A DNA stretch of 64,000 nucleotides from Mastacembelus armatus (Eukaryota; Chordata; Actinopteri; Synbranchiformes; Mastacembelidae): assembly GCF_900324485.2 (NCBI RefSeq), contig NC_046639.1, positions 25,280,061-25,344,060 of the forward strand. The letters are read 5' to 3'. A program made the position numbers and the translations under genes. Position 1 is the first letter of the stretch. Every line of letters starts with the position of its first letter. Of the stretch, positions 1 through 11,058 are shown piece after piece. The notes under the pieces were generated by a model that did no database searches, was not told the DNA's origin, and worked only from the letters and a program-made list of their open reading frames with translations.

Positions 1-1218
1 GTGTCCAGAGATCCTGTTCCAACCCTCGCTGATTGGAGAGGACCAGATGGGACTAATGGAGACACTGCAGTACGTCCTGGCCAGGTAATGACATGGTCAA
101 CTAAGTGCATGAAAAAAAAGATCTATGGTCTATATAACACTGACTTACATATTAACTACAGCACTACCTGAATTTCCCTTCAGAGATGAATAAAGTTTAT
201 CTTATCTTATCTTTTCTTATATATTTTTTCACATTAACATAACTTTTAGCAAACAGTAAGAAGCATTCTGATGTGTCATGTTTTTTTCTTATTTCTTCTT
301 TACCTCATACAGGTACACTCCAGAGCAGCAGGAGGCGATGGTGAGCAATGTGTTTTTGACAGGGGGGAACATGCAGTATCCTGGGATAAAAGAGAGGGTG
401 GAGAGAGAACTGCTGGCTATGAGGCCATTCCAGTCCCATTTCAAGGTACAGTCTATATCATTGTTTTCACCCAGGCTGAATTTTTGTCAGAAAATCAGAA
501 ATGTTATTAAAATTAAAAAAAAAAAAAAAGTTTAATTGTATATCTTTGCTATTTTGGCTACGAAAAAGTCTTTGTGCATCATTGCTAATCCAAAGCACAA
601 AGTCTTTTTCACTAAAAATGATAAATAAAATTAATTAAAACTATGATTTTAAGGTTTTTATTTCTACCAATATGAGTTTCACCTGTATATTTCCAAATAG
701 ACTAACCTATTGCATGCCTTGTTAACCTGTGTGACTTTCCATTTGGCATTACTCTCTGTTTGTGTCTCTCATATCTGGAAAGTGAAGGCACAGTGATCCC
801 AGTGGATCAGCGCTATGAGCTATGACAGTGTGAGGAACCCTCAAACTCCCAGGCCTCGGGCAGAAGTTTGAATATATATTTGGCTCTGTATGACTCCCAG
901 GTGACCATGGCGTTGCGGCCGGCCCTTGACTCCTGGTACGGGGCAAGAGACTGGGCATTGGAGCATCCACCTGGAGGAGCAGCAGAGGGATGGATCAGCA
1001 GACAGGACTATGAGGAGAAAGGAGGCGAGTATCTGAGCGAGCACTGTGCTTCCAACGTCTTCATTCCCATGAAGATCGCCAAACCGGCTCCTGCTCGCCC
1101 CGCTGAGTCCTCGCTCACATCAACAGGAGCTTCTGCTGCTGCTGTTACCACGGTTACATCTGCCCTGACTCCTTCCTGTTCGGCGGTTGCTGCTGATGTT
1201 TCTATAGTTACCTCATAA
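1..1218 (+). CDS. actr5: Actin-related protein 5 (INO80 subunit), last three exons only
   Basis: Exons are 1-84 (cut by the window edge), 313-445 and 901-1218, with GT-AG introns whose phases fit. The joined peptide begins [15 protein letters not shown], runs through [13 protein letters not shown] (the actin-fold phosphate-binding region), then [13 protein letters not shown] and [10 protein letters not shown]-like sequence (here [17 protein letters not shown]), and ends in a Ser/Thr/Ala-rich tail at TAA 1216-1218. GARDWAL and the EKGGEYL stretch are signatures of ARP5 rather than of actin or other ARPs. ARP5 is a nuclear subunit of the INO80 chromatin-remodelling complex, where it works with IES6. 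The start and the ARP5-specific insertion lie upstream of the window. The C-terminal tail is the least certain part because it is low complexity. Confidence 0.93.
166..224 (+). repeat. 3' tail of a LINE/SINE-type fish retroposon
   Basis: A short stretch in the ACTR5 intron reads CTGAATTTCCCTTCAG, then AATAAAG, then a run of TCTTA/TATCT repeats. This matches the general form of 3' ends of fish non-LTR retroposons (a small hairpin, AATAAAG, then short tandem repeats). The body of the element was not recognised, so this is a truncated copy or tail only. Confidence 0.4.
562..610. repeat. Imperfect inverted repeat in ACTR5 intron
   Basis: Arms 562-577 (GAAAAAGTCTTTGTGC) and 595-610 are inverted copies of 16 bases with one mismatch, separated by 17 bases. 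No transposase or target duplication is visible. It could fold as a hairpin in the pre-mRNA. Confidence 0.55.
835..866. repeat. Dispersed short repeat, copy A
   Basis: About 30 bases starting GAACCCTCAAACTCCCAGGC recur with few changes at 38571-38602 inside MBD6. Both copies are followed by AT-rich sequence. It lies in the last ACTR5 intron, just before exon 901-1218. Confidence 0.6.
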
Positions 1219-4200
1219 ACTGAGATTTCAGGTATCAGGAGTCTCTGATGTTCAGTGAACTCCAAAAATGATTTTGAAATGAAGTGATTGCTTTTTTTGG
1301 AGCACCCACTTTCATTCTCTTTGACTTGTCTGCTTCTAATTCAGTTTGTAAAATCGAATGTTTCCCAGCATGCCTTTCAACATCCTCCAGGCAGGTGTGA
1401 AGGTAAAAACGAGTCAAACACAACAGCGACGTTGCTTTTTTATTCGGTGACTGAAAACACAAGTTTATGTTCAACAAATGGAATAGTCATCAAAATGAAT
1501 GTTGTCAAAACCATCCAAAGGAGAAATGTTGTGTGTTATCATGTAAATAGAATTTGTTGTTTTTGTGTGTGTGTTTTTTAAAAAAATATATTTTCATTGA
1601 TGAAAACTGATGCTTGTTTTTGACTAAGTAACAGGCTGGAGAGAAAGAATGACAGCTGTCTGATTGCAGGAGTCACGTTGTATTTTAATCAGTCTCCTTT
1701 CTTCTTCCTCTTCAGCAGGTGAGTTCAGCTTACATAACAAAACATGTTCCCACCTTTAGTTGTATCTATACACACAGATAGTTTTGCTACAACAGAATTA
1801 TGCTACAACATCAACATAACGGGGATGAATTTTATTTGCTGTACTCACAACGTTCAAAAAATATATAAATAAATTCAGCTGCAGTATTTTTCCATTAGCC
1901 TGGATGTTGGCTACCAGTGACAATAGTTTCAGTACCAAGTATCAAATGTTTATTATTTAGATTAATATAGAAAAATACCTGTTACTTTATGTCCAGACCT
2001 CTAGATGATGTCTTTAAATAGCTTGTTTTTTCCAACTTCAGGCCATGATGTTAAGATTTTAGGATTTGGACCAGATTTTTGTATAAAACAATGAAAAAGA
2101 GCAAACCCCATCCAAGAAACAGTGACCAGAGTATATTCTGCTTTTTTGCTCAATGACCAACATGATTCACGAATGATCAAAATGGTTGATCACATTTTCA
2201 CCAATCAGCTGTTTCAGGATAGTGTTTCCCCACTAGGTGGCACAGATCACCACACAATGTAGTCAAACTATTTTCTCTCCCTACAGCAGCAGCAACTCAG
2301 CTACTGCATTTTGGCGTTAGCACAGTTACAGTCTATTATTCCATATTGCACAAACCTCTAGAGTCTGTTCTGATAGATTTTCTAAAGCTCACTGTGCAGC
2401 TCTGGAGCTGGTGTGTCAGCCAGTTCTGACTCTAGGTTTTCCTTTAATGCTGAGAGTGTTTTTTTTTTTTTCAGTTGAACAAAAAGCACTTTATTTTACC
2501 ATGCTGTTTTAATTTAATAGTTTCATGTTCACACGAGGACACAACAGCAGGAGCCTCTGACTCTGAGTACACCACAGTGATAATGTGTGAAGTGCATTTC
2601 TGCAGTTCTTGTCAGGTTTCTTTACGGTGCGTTTGCTGCACTGCTTTGTTCCTTTATGGTCCACAGTATTAACCTAGTAGACCTCTGCAGTCTAATAGTA
2701 TTATGTGGTGTGCTGGTGCAGTGTGCTGGTTCAAGGTTCAAACCCTGTGAGAGCTTGTTCTGCTTCTGCTCAAGCACCAGTGTGGCAAACTCACACGCAC
2801 ACATCCAGCACAGCAGTGCAGAGTGGGGCTAATCAGAGCTAAAGCAGGCCTGTGGCTGCAGGCTGATTGGCTCAATTTTAACAAGAGGGATTTAAAAGGC
2901 AAAACAAGGCAATAAAAGCAAGTAAATAGGATTTATTTCTACAGCAGTACCATATTTCAGCAAGACTTTCATGATGATATTGTAGCTGCAGGTGCACAGG
3001 ACTGATATTGTGTCTTTGTTTGTGAAACAGGTGAATAATCCCTGAAGGTTTTGATACATACAAAGACACATGTAATGTTTGCTACAAACATGTTCTGTCT
3101 GTGTTGGTCAGTGTTGTTAGTGGTTCATCTCAACCCTTTTTGTTTAACTTAGTAGTTAAAAAGATGTGATAGTTAGTCATTGTACCCACCTTTTCCATGT
3201 CCATAGCTGCTTTCACCTCTGCATGTCCACCATCCATTTCTTTCCCTCTTGTATGCATTGTCACTCCTTGCCAGATTTCAGCGATGTACAAGTCAAATTA
3301 CTGCTAGGTCCAATAAACGTCATCATTATGTGGGATTTCTAAATAAATTCTCTATTGGACAGCTCAAGGGATACTGTAGGTACGCCATGTAGATCATGTG
3401 TATTTTTAACAAACCTGCAGTGTTGGACTCTTCATGCTACAGTCTGGCCAGTGTCCAATTAGGAGGATTTATCTGTTGAGCTGCTCTGTTGTAGGTCAGC
3501 AGGAGCACCAGGCCGGGCTGAGCTCATATCACACAGACTCGGGTGGCAAGGGAAGACAAAAATAAGAAGCCAGTGTTGAGCATGTGACAGATGCACAATG
3601 AGGTTTTTTATAATGGACAGTTTTTGAGGGGTAAACTTAAAGAGAGAGAGTTTAAAAGAGCCTGTAAGCACTCAGTCATGTTGGCATAGTTCGATCAGGT
3701 ATAGACCAGATAACTGCAAGTCTTGAATCAAAATCAAACACTGTCTTTGTTGTAGTTGGATGGAGTGGTGGTAATTTAAACTATTTACTTTTTTAACTCA
3801 AGAAAGAACCAAATTCCCATTATGGCCTTAAATATGTCTGTGTTTATTATAGTTTGTCTTGTGGGACTTGAACATAAGCCATGAATTGAAGTTAATGCAG
3901 TTTGGCAGCTGACCATCTGGTCACAAATGTCACAGTCTCTCACGAGAGGTTGAAGGCAACGTGCAAAGAATCACTTTCAACAACCTCAATGAATTTTCCA
4001 GTGTCCACACACTGATTTTTATATTGTACAGACATTAGCTGAAATCAGGGACTTTAGAAATCAACTTAAAAACATCTAGTCTCCTTTGGATGATTGGACG
4101 TCATATCAGTTATAATGAAATTATCATAAATGTCCAACCAGAGTCACTTATTGTGGCACACAGCTCAGGAGGTGCAGCATCAACATCGACAGTGACCTAA

Positions 4201-6125
4201 CCAGAGCAGATATTTCTGGCCTGGACAGAACACATGGCTTCTGTTCCTGGGACAAAGGATTCACATGGTAACAGGTTTGTACAATGGAATAAAAGTATCA
4301 AATATTCAGAGAAAGATTTCTGCAGCATAATCTTCAGGTCTTTATAGCCTGCTCATGTAAGTTCCCCTGCTTCAAGGATTAAAGAAGGAAAAAGTAATTA
4401 TGCCGAAAAGGAGGAAAGTTGTTTATGTTGCAGGAGCAGTTAATATTTTGCAGAGCCACCTTTCAAGCCAACATGGGGCCTGTAAGTGTTCCAGTTAGAG
4501 TTCAGAGTATGTTCTGCAGTGAAATGTTAAATGTGTTGGAATTGTTGCCATAATCAATGTCAATGATTGGTTTGATTTAGGTAGACGGTCTTTAACATAT
4601 TCTGACATATTCTCTGTGTAAGTGAGTTTAGGTCAGTGGAGGCTGATTTGGGACTTAAAAGACAGTTCCAGGACCTCGTCGGCAAAAGATCTGACCACCA
4701 TCCCTACACCCCCACACTGCTTTGGAAGGTTTAAGGATCCCCGTCTCACTCAGGGCTGCACTACTGTCCACAGACGTCTCATTTGAGGCTGATGAAGCCA
4801 TTAGAATAAACCTCTGTTATGAAAAGCTTCTGCAAATGATAATAGTTTTCCCTCTGAATGATAAACTCGTATCCTTTTTCCTAGTTAATCAAAATGCAGT
4901 CTTAACAGTGTCTGTGATGCCTGGGAAATAATGAAAGTGAAGCAGAAAGTGAAGCGCTCACGTGCCAAATTGAACTGTGTGTTGTTTTACCTTCCAATTA
5001 AACCGGAGTGAAATAAATCAGAGGCACCGGCCCGTGAAAGAGAGTTTTGCTTTTGAAAAGAAAAGGTTTTTTTATTTTTTATTGTGAGCATACAGCTACA
5101 TGCTGTGACTATCCCTCTGTGGCATAACTGAGAAGCATTGTTGCACTGATAGTTTCTTCTTTGTCCATGTTGTTACTGTTGAGGTCGAGAGAGATTGTGC
5201 AACAAGATGAATATTTCAGCCTCGGCAGCAACAGACGGAGGTTATTCCATCTACTGTTTTTTATTCCATCTACTGTTGATCAAGTTGTAGAAGTAAATTC
5301 TGTGTGCATTTTTGGTTTTCAGTTTTGAACCTTTCAGGCAAGAGTGTCTTAGCTTAGCATCACCCAGAGTGAATCTTTTCCAGGATCAACCACATTTGAG
5401 GGACTTGATTTGATTTGCAAAACAGATTTGCAAATCAAATCAAGCTGAATTTCCATGTTTTCAATCATGCTAAGTGTCCGTTCTGGTCTGTTACTGTGCT
5501 GATTGGCCTTTTGATAAACCCTTAAAATACACATATCCTGATTACAGCATATAATTAGAACTTGGAGAGTCACTAGATGTCAGTGGCCAAGATCATCATA
5601 AGTAGAAGGAAAGGGAACAATTTCCAGGAGTGTTTCTGGAGAGAAGACCACACGAATGCTCTGTGGAGAGGCTGCAAACATTTGGACAAGTGTTTATAAT
5701 TTCACTTGGTATCCTGCTTCTTGTATTGCATGAACCCCCCCCCCCCCAAGAACAATGTGTCTCAACCTGGTAGAGTCTCATTCCCGTGTGGGTACTTTTT
5801 GTTTTTCTTCAAAGGGCTGAACTGTGTGTTTTTGGGGATGTGTATACACGGTCTACTTTTATCTTCACGGGCAACTGCAGAGACATAGATATATCCCAAT
5901 GGCCTTTAAAGCACAGTGTTTGTAGAGGTTTTATTTCCTGTGGTCAGCTCCCAAAGGGCTGAAAATGTTTCAAACTCAGGAACGGAAATGAGGGAGAAAA
6001 GACCTCTGAGTTCTCTGCAGGAGCTTGGACAACGTTGTCTAAATAAACACTCAGATATAAGCACCAAATATCTCTGGCCTGGATATTTAATGAACATTTT
6101 CAACAATGACACCTTGTGTTTTCAG
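1219..6125. other. Intergenic, ACTR5 to NDUFA4L2; no gene seen
   Basis: No open frame with a recognisable protein, no exon chain and no structured RNA was found. The stretch after 1218 probably holds the ACTR5 3' UTR, but I could not choose a polyadenylation signal with confidence. It also holds an inverted repeat (5404-5444), a 15-base C run near 5735-5749 and a CACGTG core near 4960. Confidence 0.5.
5404..5444. repeat. Perfect 18-bp inverted repeat with 5-bp loop
   Basis: Arms 5404-5421 (CTTGATTTGATTTGCAAA) and 5427-5444 are perfect inverted complements around the loop ACAGA. Each arm carries ATTTGCAAA, close to the POU/octamer core. It lies about 0.9 kb upstream of the NDUFA4L2 start codon. 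Function is unknown. Confidence 0.75.
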
Positions 6126-6131
6126 TATAAA
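6126..6131 (+). promoter_or_regulatory. Candidate TATA box for NDUFA4L2
   Basis: TATAAA in the context CAGTATAAACAG lies 232 bp upstream of the NDUFA4L2 ATG at 6363. A second TATAAA-like string only 14 bp before the ATG is too close to serve as a promoter. No transcript start is known here, so this is position-based inference. Confidence 0.25.
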
Positions 6132-6362
6132 CAGCCACACAGTGTCCAGTATAGTGTAATCACTCCAACAAAGGGGCAGAAGTAGCTGTAATCAGATGTA
6201 AATGACCTCTCTCTCCTCCTCCTGCTCCCCCCCTCCCTGCACATGCAGAGAGCAACAAGTCTAAATCTGTGCACGGCTGAGCAAAGCTTGTTGTTGCTGA
6301 TAACAAGGACCTGAATTACTGACTCTGAATTATTTGTTCCTAAATTTCTATAAACTGGAGCG

Positions 6363-9300
6363 ATGATATTTAGGAATGCTGTGGAGCATGCAAAGAAGCA
6401 CCCTGGCGTAAGTAATCTTTCATTCCTGCATGTTTTCACTAAGTAGTTCTAATCTGTTTTCACAACCAAAAATAATTTAACTAATAAGTTCAAAGTAATG
6501 TTTAGGCAGGAACCTAACAAAGTTTCTGAACTGCACAATTTCTTATGAAAATCTTTCTCTAAAATAACAGAAATATCTAATTAATATGAAAATTATTTCA
6601 GATGTGCAAAACCAGTGTGTCTAATAGTGAGTTAGACTAAAATAAATCCAGTGTTTTTCATTTGTCTAGGTTTTATTTCATAGTTTACTACAGAATATTA
6701 ACATCAGTGGGTTAACAGTGGAAGCTGTGTTGCACATTTAATAAGTGGCTGGATGTGTTTGTTTATTCAACTGACAGGGGTAATACAGATAAACGTGGTT
6801 ACACGTACGATGAAGATAGGATTTAATTTATGGCCCACAGGAAACATGACCACAGCTAAATTCTAACCTCTGCACCAGGTTAGACTTTACTATTTTTTCA
6901 GTTTATAGTCCTTTTGCAATAAAAACCGTAGTGGAAAAACATTGTGTTTTTATAGTGTTGGTAAAATAATTAGTCAAACCAAGAGACTTGATCAGAAAGT
7001 TAAGTTGCTGCAGTGTCTCTGTTGACGTCAAGCCAAACTGAGCTCAAGACGTTAAAAACACACCCAGAGTTTTACAAACGTCCTAAATCTAAACTGACAA
7101 AATCTAAGCATTTAGGAAATGACTTGTTAGAATAGAATAAATGTTAAAATGTGAGTTGTCCCTACAGGGGATGGGATTACTTCTGCATTTTTAACCAGCC
7201 CCGCTGTCAGAGCGCAGAGTGACAGAGTTTTAACTTCTTGTCATCAGCGTCCCACGAGAGAGAGAGAGAAGCTGCAGGGAGAAAATCCCTCTGACTACCA
7301 GAGCTCCTTCATACGGTCTGTCATTCTGACAGACAGACAGGCTGAGACACGGACAGAGAGAGAGAGAGAGAGAGAGAGGAGCTGCAGAGAGCAAATCCCT
7401 GTGGGACTCTACAAGCCTCCTTGATCAACTTACAACAGGCAGACAGACAGTGAGACAGAGACAGGCTGTTGGAAAGAGTCAGGGAGACAGACAGAAAATC
7501 AGCCAGACAAACTGACAACTAGTCAGACAGACCTTTACATGGAGCTCAGGTTGGTTGCATTTGGCCAGAACTGTGTGCAAAACCACTCACTGCTCAACAT
7601 GTAGCAGGTGAAGCTCGTAACTACTCACAGCTGCTTTTTCCAATGTGTTGTATTTTCTAAACAGACTCTGTGTAAAATCATTAATCTGCAAAGTAAATGG
7701 AAACTTTCACTGTCAGATGAACATGGTGGAATAAAAATGTCTGTTAAATGGAGTCGAGTAGGGAAAACAGTACAACAGAAACTGGAAATACACAAGCAGA
7801 GTACGCGTAGACTTGAAATTGGTTATTGATTAAGTGTCTGTAAACAAATCGATTCAAACGGTGAAGAGCAACTGAATCAGATGGATGGAGATTAATCAGA
7901 AGTCAGACTGAGGCTGAGCAGAGGTTTGTTGAGAAGGTCTGAAAGAAACAGATAAAGAGACAGTTTGACAGGGAGACAGTTGAAGACAGATATCATTTAG
8001 CCAAGCTGCTGTGACAGCAATAGGTGTTTTGATAAATAATCAATATTGATCACAAACCAGCACCTGTATTTTCTCTCTGCCTTTCATTTACCTGAGTAAA
8101 AGTACAGAATCAGCAGAACAACATCGCATGTAACTTAGGAGTCCTGATAGAAAATGAGTTTCTGTTTCCATTATGATAACTGCTGTCATTTATAACGTCA
8201 CTCTTGTTATCATGACTAATCAGCTGCATTGTGAAGTCAGCCAGTCAGCCACAGCAGCACAGCTGTAAATAAGCAAACCACTGCATTAGTCTCATTCATA
8301 GCACAGCTCCTAACATCCTAAACACATCTGCTCCCACAGAAACGCTCCAACAAGGCCGTCTGGGGAGAAAATAGAAGATTGTGCTCTGTTTGTTTAGTGA
8401 CAGACCTGACAAAATGGTGGATGTAACACTGTCACATCAGCTGCTATGGGATGTTGGGAGTAGTTGTTGCTACAGCAACAGATATGTTCAGCTCCTGACA
8501 TGCGAAACAATCACCATATAATTCAATGCCAAAGTTCATTAAAAAGATGAAATATGCTGTAGCTCTCGTCACTAAATGTGATATCAATATGTCTTTCTGT
8601 GTCCGACAGAAAGTTTATTATGTGAAAACGTTTTCCTTCACTCAGCTGCACAGAAACAGCGTCCAGCTGTGTGCAGAGTGCACAGCTGTCCATACATGGC
8701 TAAACATGTTTATGGATGTGGTGGGCTACAGTACATTTATTTAGCAGTAAATTAATAAAGAGTTTTCTAAATATTGAGAAGAGTTAGATGACAGGATCTG
8801 TGTGCTAAATAACTTATAAAGCTTGAGCTAAATGGTGGTTAGCTTGGATTAGCATTTAATCTTTATTTACACAGGCTACTTGGCTCTTTTATAACAGAAC
8901 TACATACAATCAGGGAAACAATCTAACAGGCTGTACAGACAGATATACCAGAAATGAGGTAGTATTACAATATGCAGGCAGTCACAATAGAGAACAGTAA
9001 CATAAATCCTGACAGCAGGGAGACCACACACAGACGGGTCTGTCCAGGGGCCAACAAAACCCACCAGCTCCTCTAAAGGTCACTCACCAGCAAGACCCCA
9101 GGAAGTCCTGCACGTGAGGGCATGTTTACGGCTTAAAGCACCAAGACATAATGTGTTCAGTGGAAAAGTGGAACATCTGATGTTTTACATTTCCTCCAGT
9201 CAAACTTTGAACGTTCCGTGTTCCCTGTGTGGGCTCCGACCAGTCGGTCAAACAAAACGTCATGTTGCCTTCTCATGGTTTTAACTGCTCTATACACCAT

Positions 9301-10451
9301 CTGTATATATACTACCGGACAATTATTGATCTTAGTATCACATGTCAAATTCAGAAATAACAAATCAATAACCTTAATCTACAAAATACACAATCTACTC
9401 TTTTGTTCTTCTCTCTGTGTGCAGCTCATCCCCCAGTTCTTCTTCATCTGTCTGGGAATGGGTGGTGCATCTCTGTATCTGATCCGTTTGGCCAGAGGAC
9501 CCCATGTTACGTAAGGAACTTTAAATGTCACTGGCTTCTGAAAACACACTTTTCCCATCAGTTTAACTGGGAAATGGTCATTTTACACTAATTAAACTCA
9601 GACGTCCTTCCTCTGTAAGTTATAATTTCATTCTCAAATGCTGATTTAACATTTCACAGGCACATGGAGGGCAGATAAATTCTTTCTACGGTTTAATTAA
9701 ACATAGGGTTTGTTTAATGGCTGCTACTGGCAGTGGGGTATCTAACTTGCTTTCATTTCTGCCTCAAAATGCCTCTTGGACGCCATCTCTGCCTGCTGTG
9801 ATCCAAACTGTTGATTTACTTTCACTGATTCTCCAATAACAGCAGACACAGCTAATTGCTTTTAACAGCAGCTCTCAGGATGGTGCACTGCCACGTCTCT
9901 TTGAAGGTCTTTCATCATTTCGTTTGATGATTTGATGGTTTACAGGCTTGATGAAATTATTAGAGCGTCCTGGTGGTGGCTCCGTGGGCTTTAAAGCACT
10001 TACCTTGTGCTGAGTTTGACTGTGACCCTCAGGTTTCGGCTGTTTTTGCTTCTTCGTTCAACATTTCTGTTATTGTGTGCAGATGACAAAGCAGTTCTCA
10101 GGGGTATCAGATCACTGGTGAACGAATACTGAAGCATTAGGTCATTCATGTGTATCAGATTTCCAAATCAGCCAAAATGCTGCCTGTTTCCCTAATTCTG
10201 TGCCTATCTGTTCCTTCCAATAGTTGGAACAAGACCAGCAACCCTGAGCCATGGAATAAACTAGACCCCACATACCAGTACAAGGTAAAAAAAAAACATT
10301 TGCACATACAAAGTATTATGTTGGAAAACTCCAGATGCACATGTTTGGTTTCATATGTGGAGGGAAGATATCATTTCTTCTTTTTCTTCCTCAGTTTGTG
10401 GCCATCACCACGGATTACAAAAACCTGAAGAAGGAAGGACCCGACTTCTAA
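6363..10451 (+). CDS. ndufa4l2: NDUFA4-like 2, mitochondrial complex I/IV-associated small protein
   Basis: Exons are 6363-6407, 9425-9510, 10224-10284 and 10395-10451 (TAA 10449-10451). All introns are GT-AG and the phases join cleanly to 82 aa. The protein starts MIFRNAVEHAKKHPG and continues into one membrane helix (residues about 16-38, LIPQFFFICLGMGGASLYLI). It then has NPEPWNKL and QYKF and ends KKEGPDF, the family signature. The ICLGMG helix start resembles NDUFA4L2 more than NDUFA4. NDUFA4 is a cytochrome c oxidase-associated subunit; in mammals NDUFA4L2 is induced by HIF-1 and lowers respiration in hypoxia. The 3-kb first intron holds GA/GACA repeats and a possible HIF site. Neighbouring SHMT2 remnants and NXPH4 support the L2 identity. 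The paralogue suffix cannot be settled here. Confidence 0.93.
6793..6806. promoter_or_regulatory. Candidate hypoxia-response inverted pair in NDUFA4L2 intron 1
   Basis: ACGTG at 6793-6797 and CACGT at 6802-6806 form two RCGTG cores facing each other across GTTA, about 385 bp into intron 1. HIF binds RCGTG and mammalian NDUFA4L2 is a HIF-1 target. That this pair is used is inference only. Confidence 0.3.
7256..7530. repeat. GA/GACA-rich imperfect tandem duplication
   Basis: Two copies of a unit of about 110 bp, each with a GAGA run, AGCTGCAG, AAATCCCT and a CAGACAGACAG run, start near 7256 and 7366. A pure GA stretch lies at 7355-7378 and degenerate GACA repeats continue to about 7530. It lies in NDUFA4L2 intron 1 and has no coding signature. 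Confidence 0.6.
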
Positions 10452-10941
10452 ATCTCACAAACCAGAGTTGTGAATCACAGCAAATCCTGATCCTAGGATC
10501 TTACTCACTCCCCCATTCCCTCTTTTCACTTTTCTCCAGTGATATTGCGTGTTTTATCAAACTGAAATGAAAACCACACATATATTCATTTAATTCCAGA
10601 TATCTGGGTTTAATGAACACAGGTTTCATGAGTTTTCCAAGCTGCACTGAAATCAACAGAGACAAAAAGCCTCCTGGAACACCGAGAAAAACACACTCAA
10701 ATATCTAGAAATTGTACACCCTGCTGTTAAAATGGCACACAGCAAAAGCAAACATCTAATTTTTATGCTAAAATTGCGAACAGACACTGGCACAACAGGC
10801 TTCCTTAGTCTCTCTTTTTAAAGTTGGACGCCTGCTGCAATAGGCTGAAGCTCAAATGTACGTGACCAGGCTGCGTGTGTTTCTTCATAGCTGTCATGTG
10901 ACTGCAGTAAATTCAACTGTGTAAGGTCTCAAAACGGAAGC

Positions 10942-10974
10942 AATAAACTGGGCTGAAATCTTACAATAAATAAA
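10942..10974 (+). terminator. NDUFA4L2 polyadenylation signals
   Basis: AATAAA occurs at 10942-10947 and again at 10965-10970, about 0.5 kb after the stop codon, followed by GT-rich sequence. This fits a 3' UTR of about 10452-10990. Confidence 0.55.
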
Positions 10975-11005
10975 GTGTCTGACTTCTGTTTGGATGAGAG
11001 CATGT

Positions 11006-11058
11006 TCTCTCTCTCTCTCTCGCTTTCTCAAACACACACACACACACACACACACACA
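11006..11058. repeat. (CT)n-(CA)n compound microsatellite
   Basis: A CT run from about 11006 to 11022 is followed by a CA run from about 11033 to 11058. It is simple sequence and gives spurious open frames on both strands. Confidence 0.9.

Noticed and set aside
4955-4965. CACGTG core as a HIF or MYC site for NDUFA4L2
   Set aside because: A single short match 1.4 kb upstream is expected by chance.
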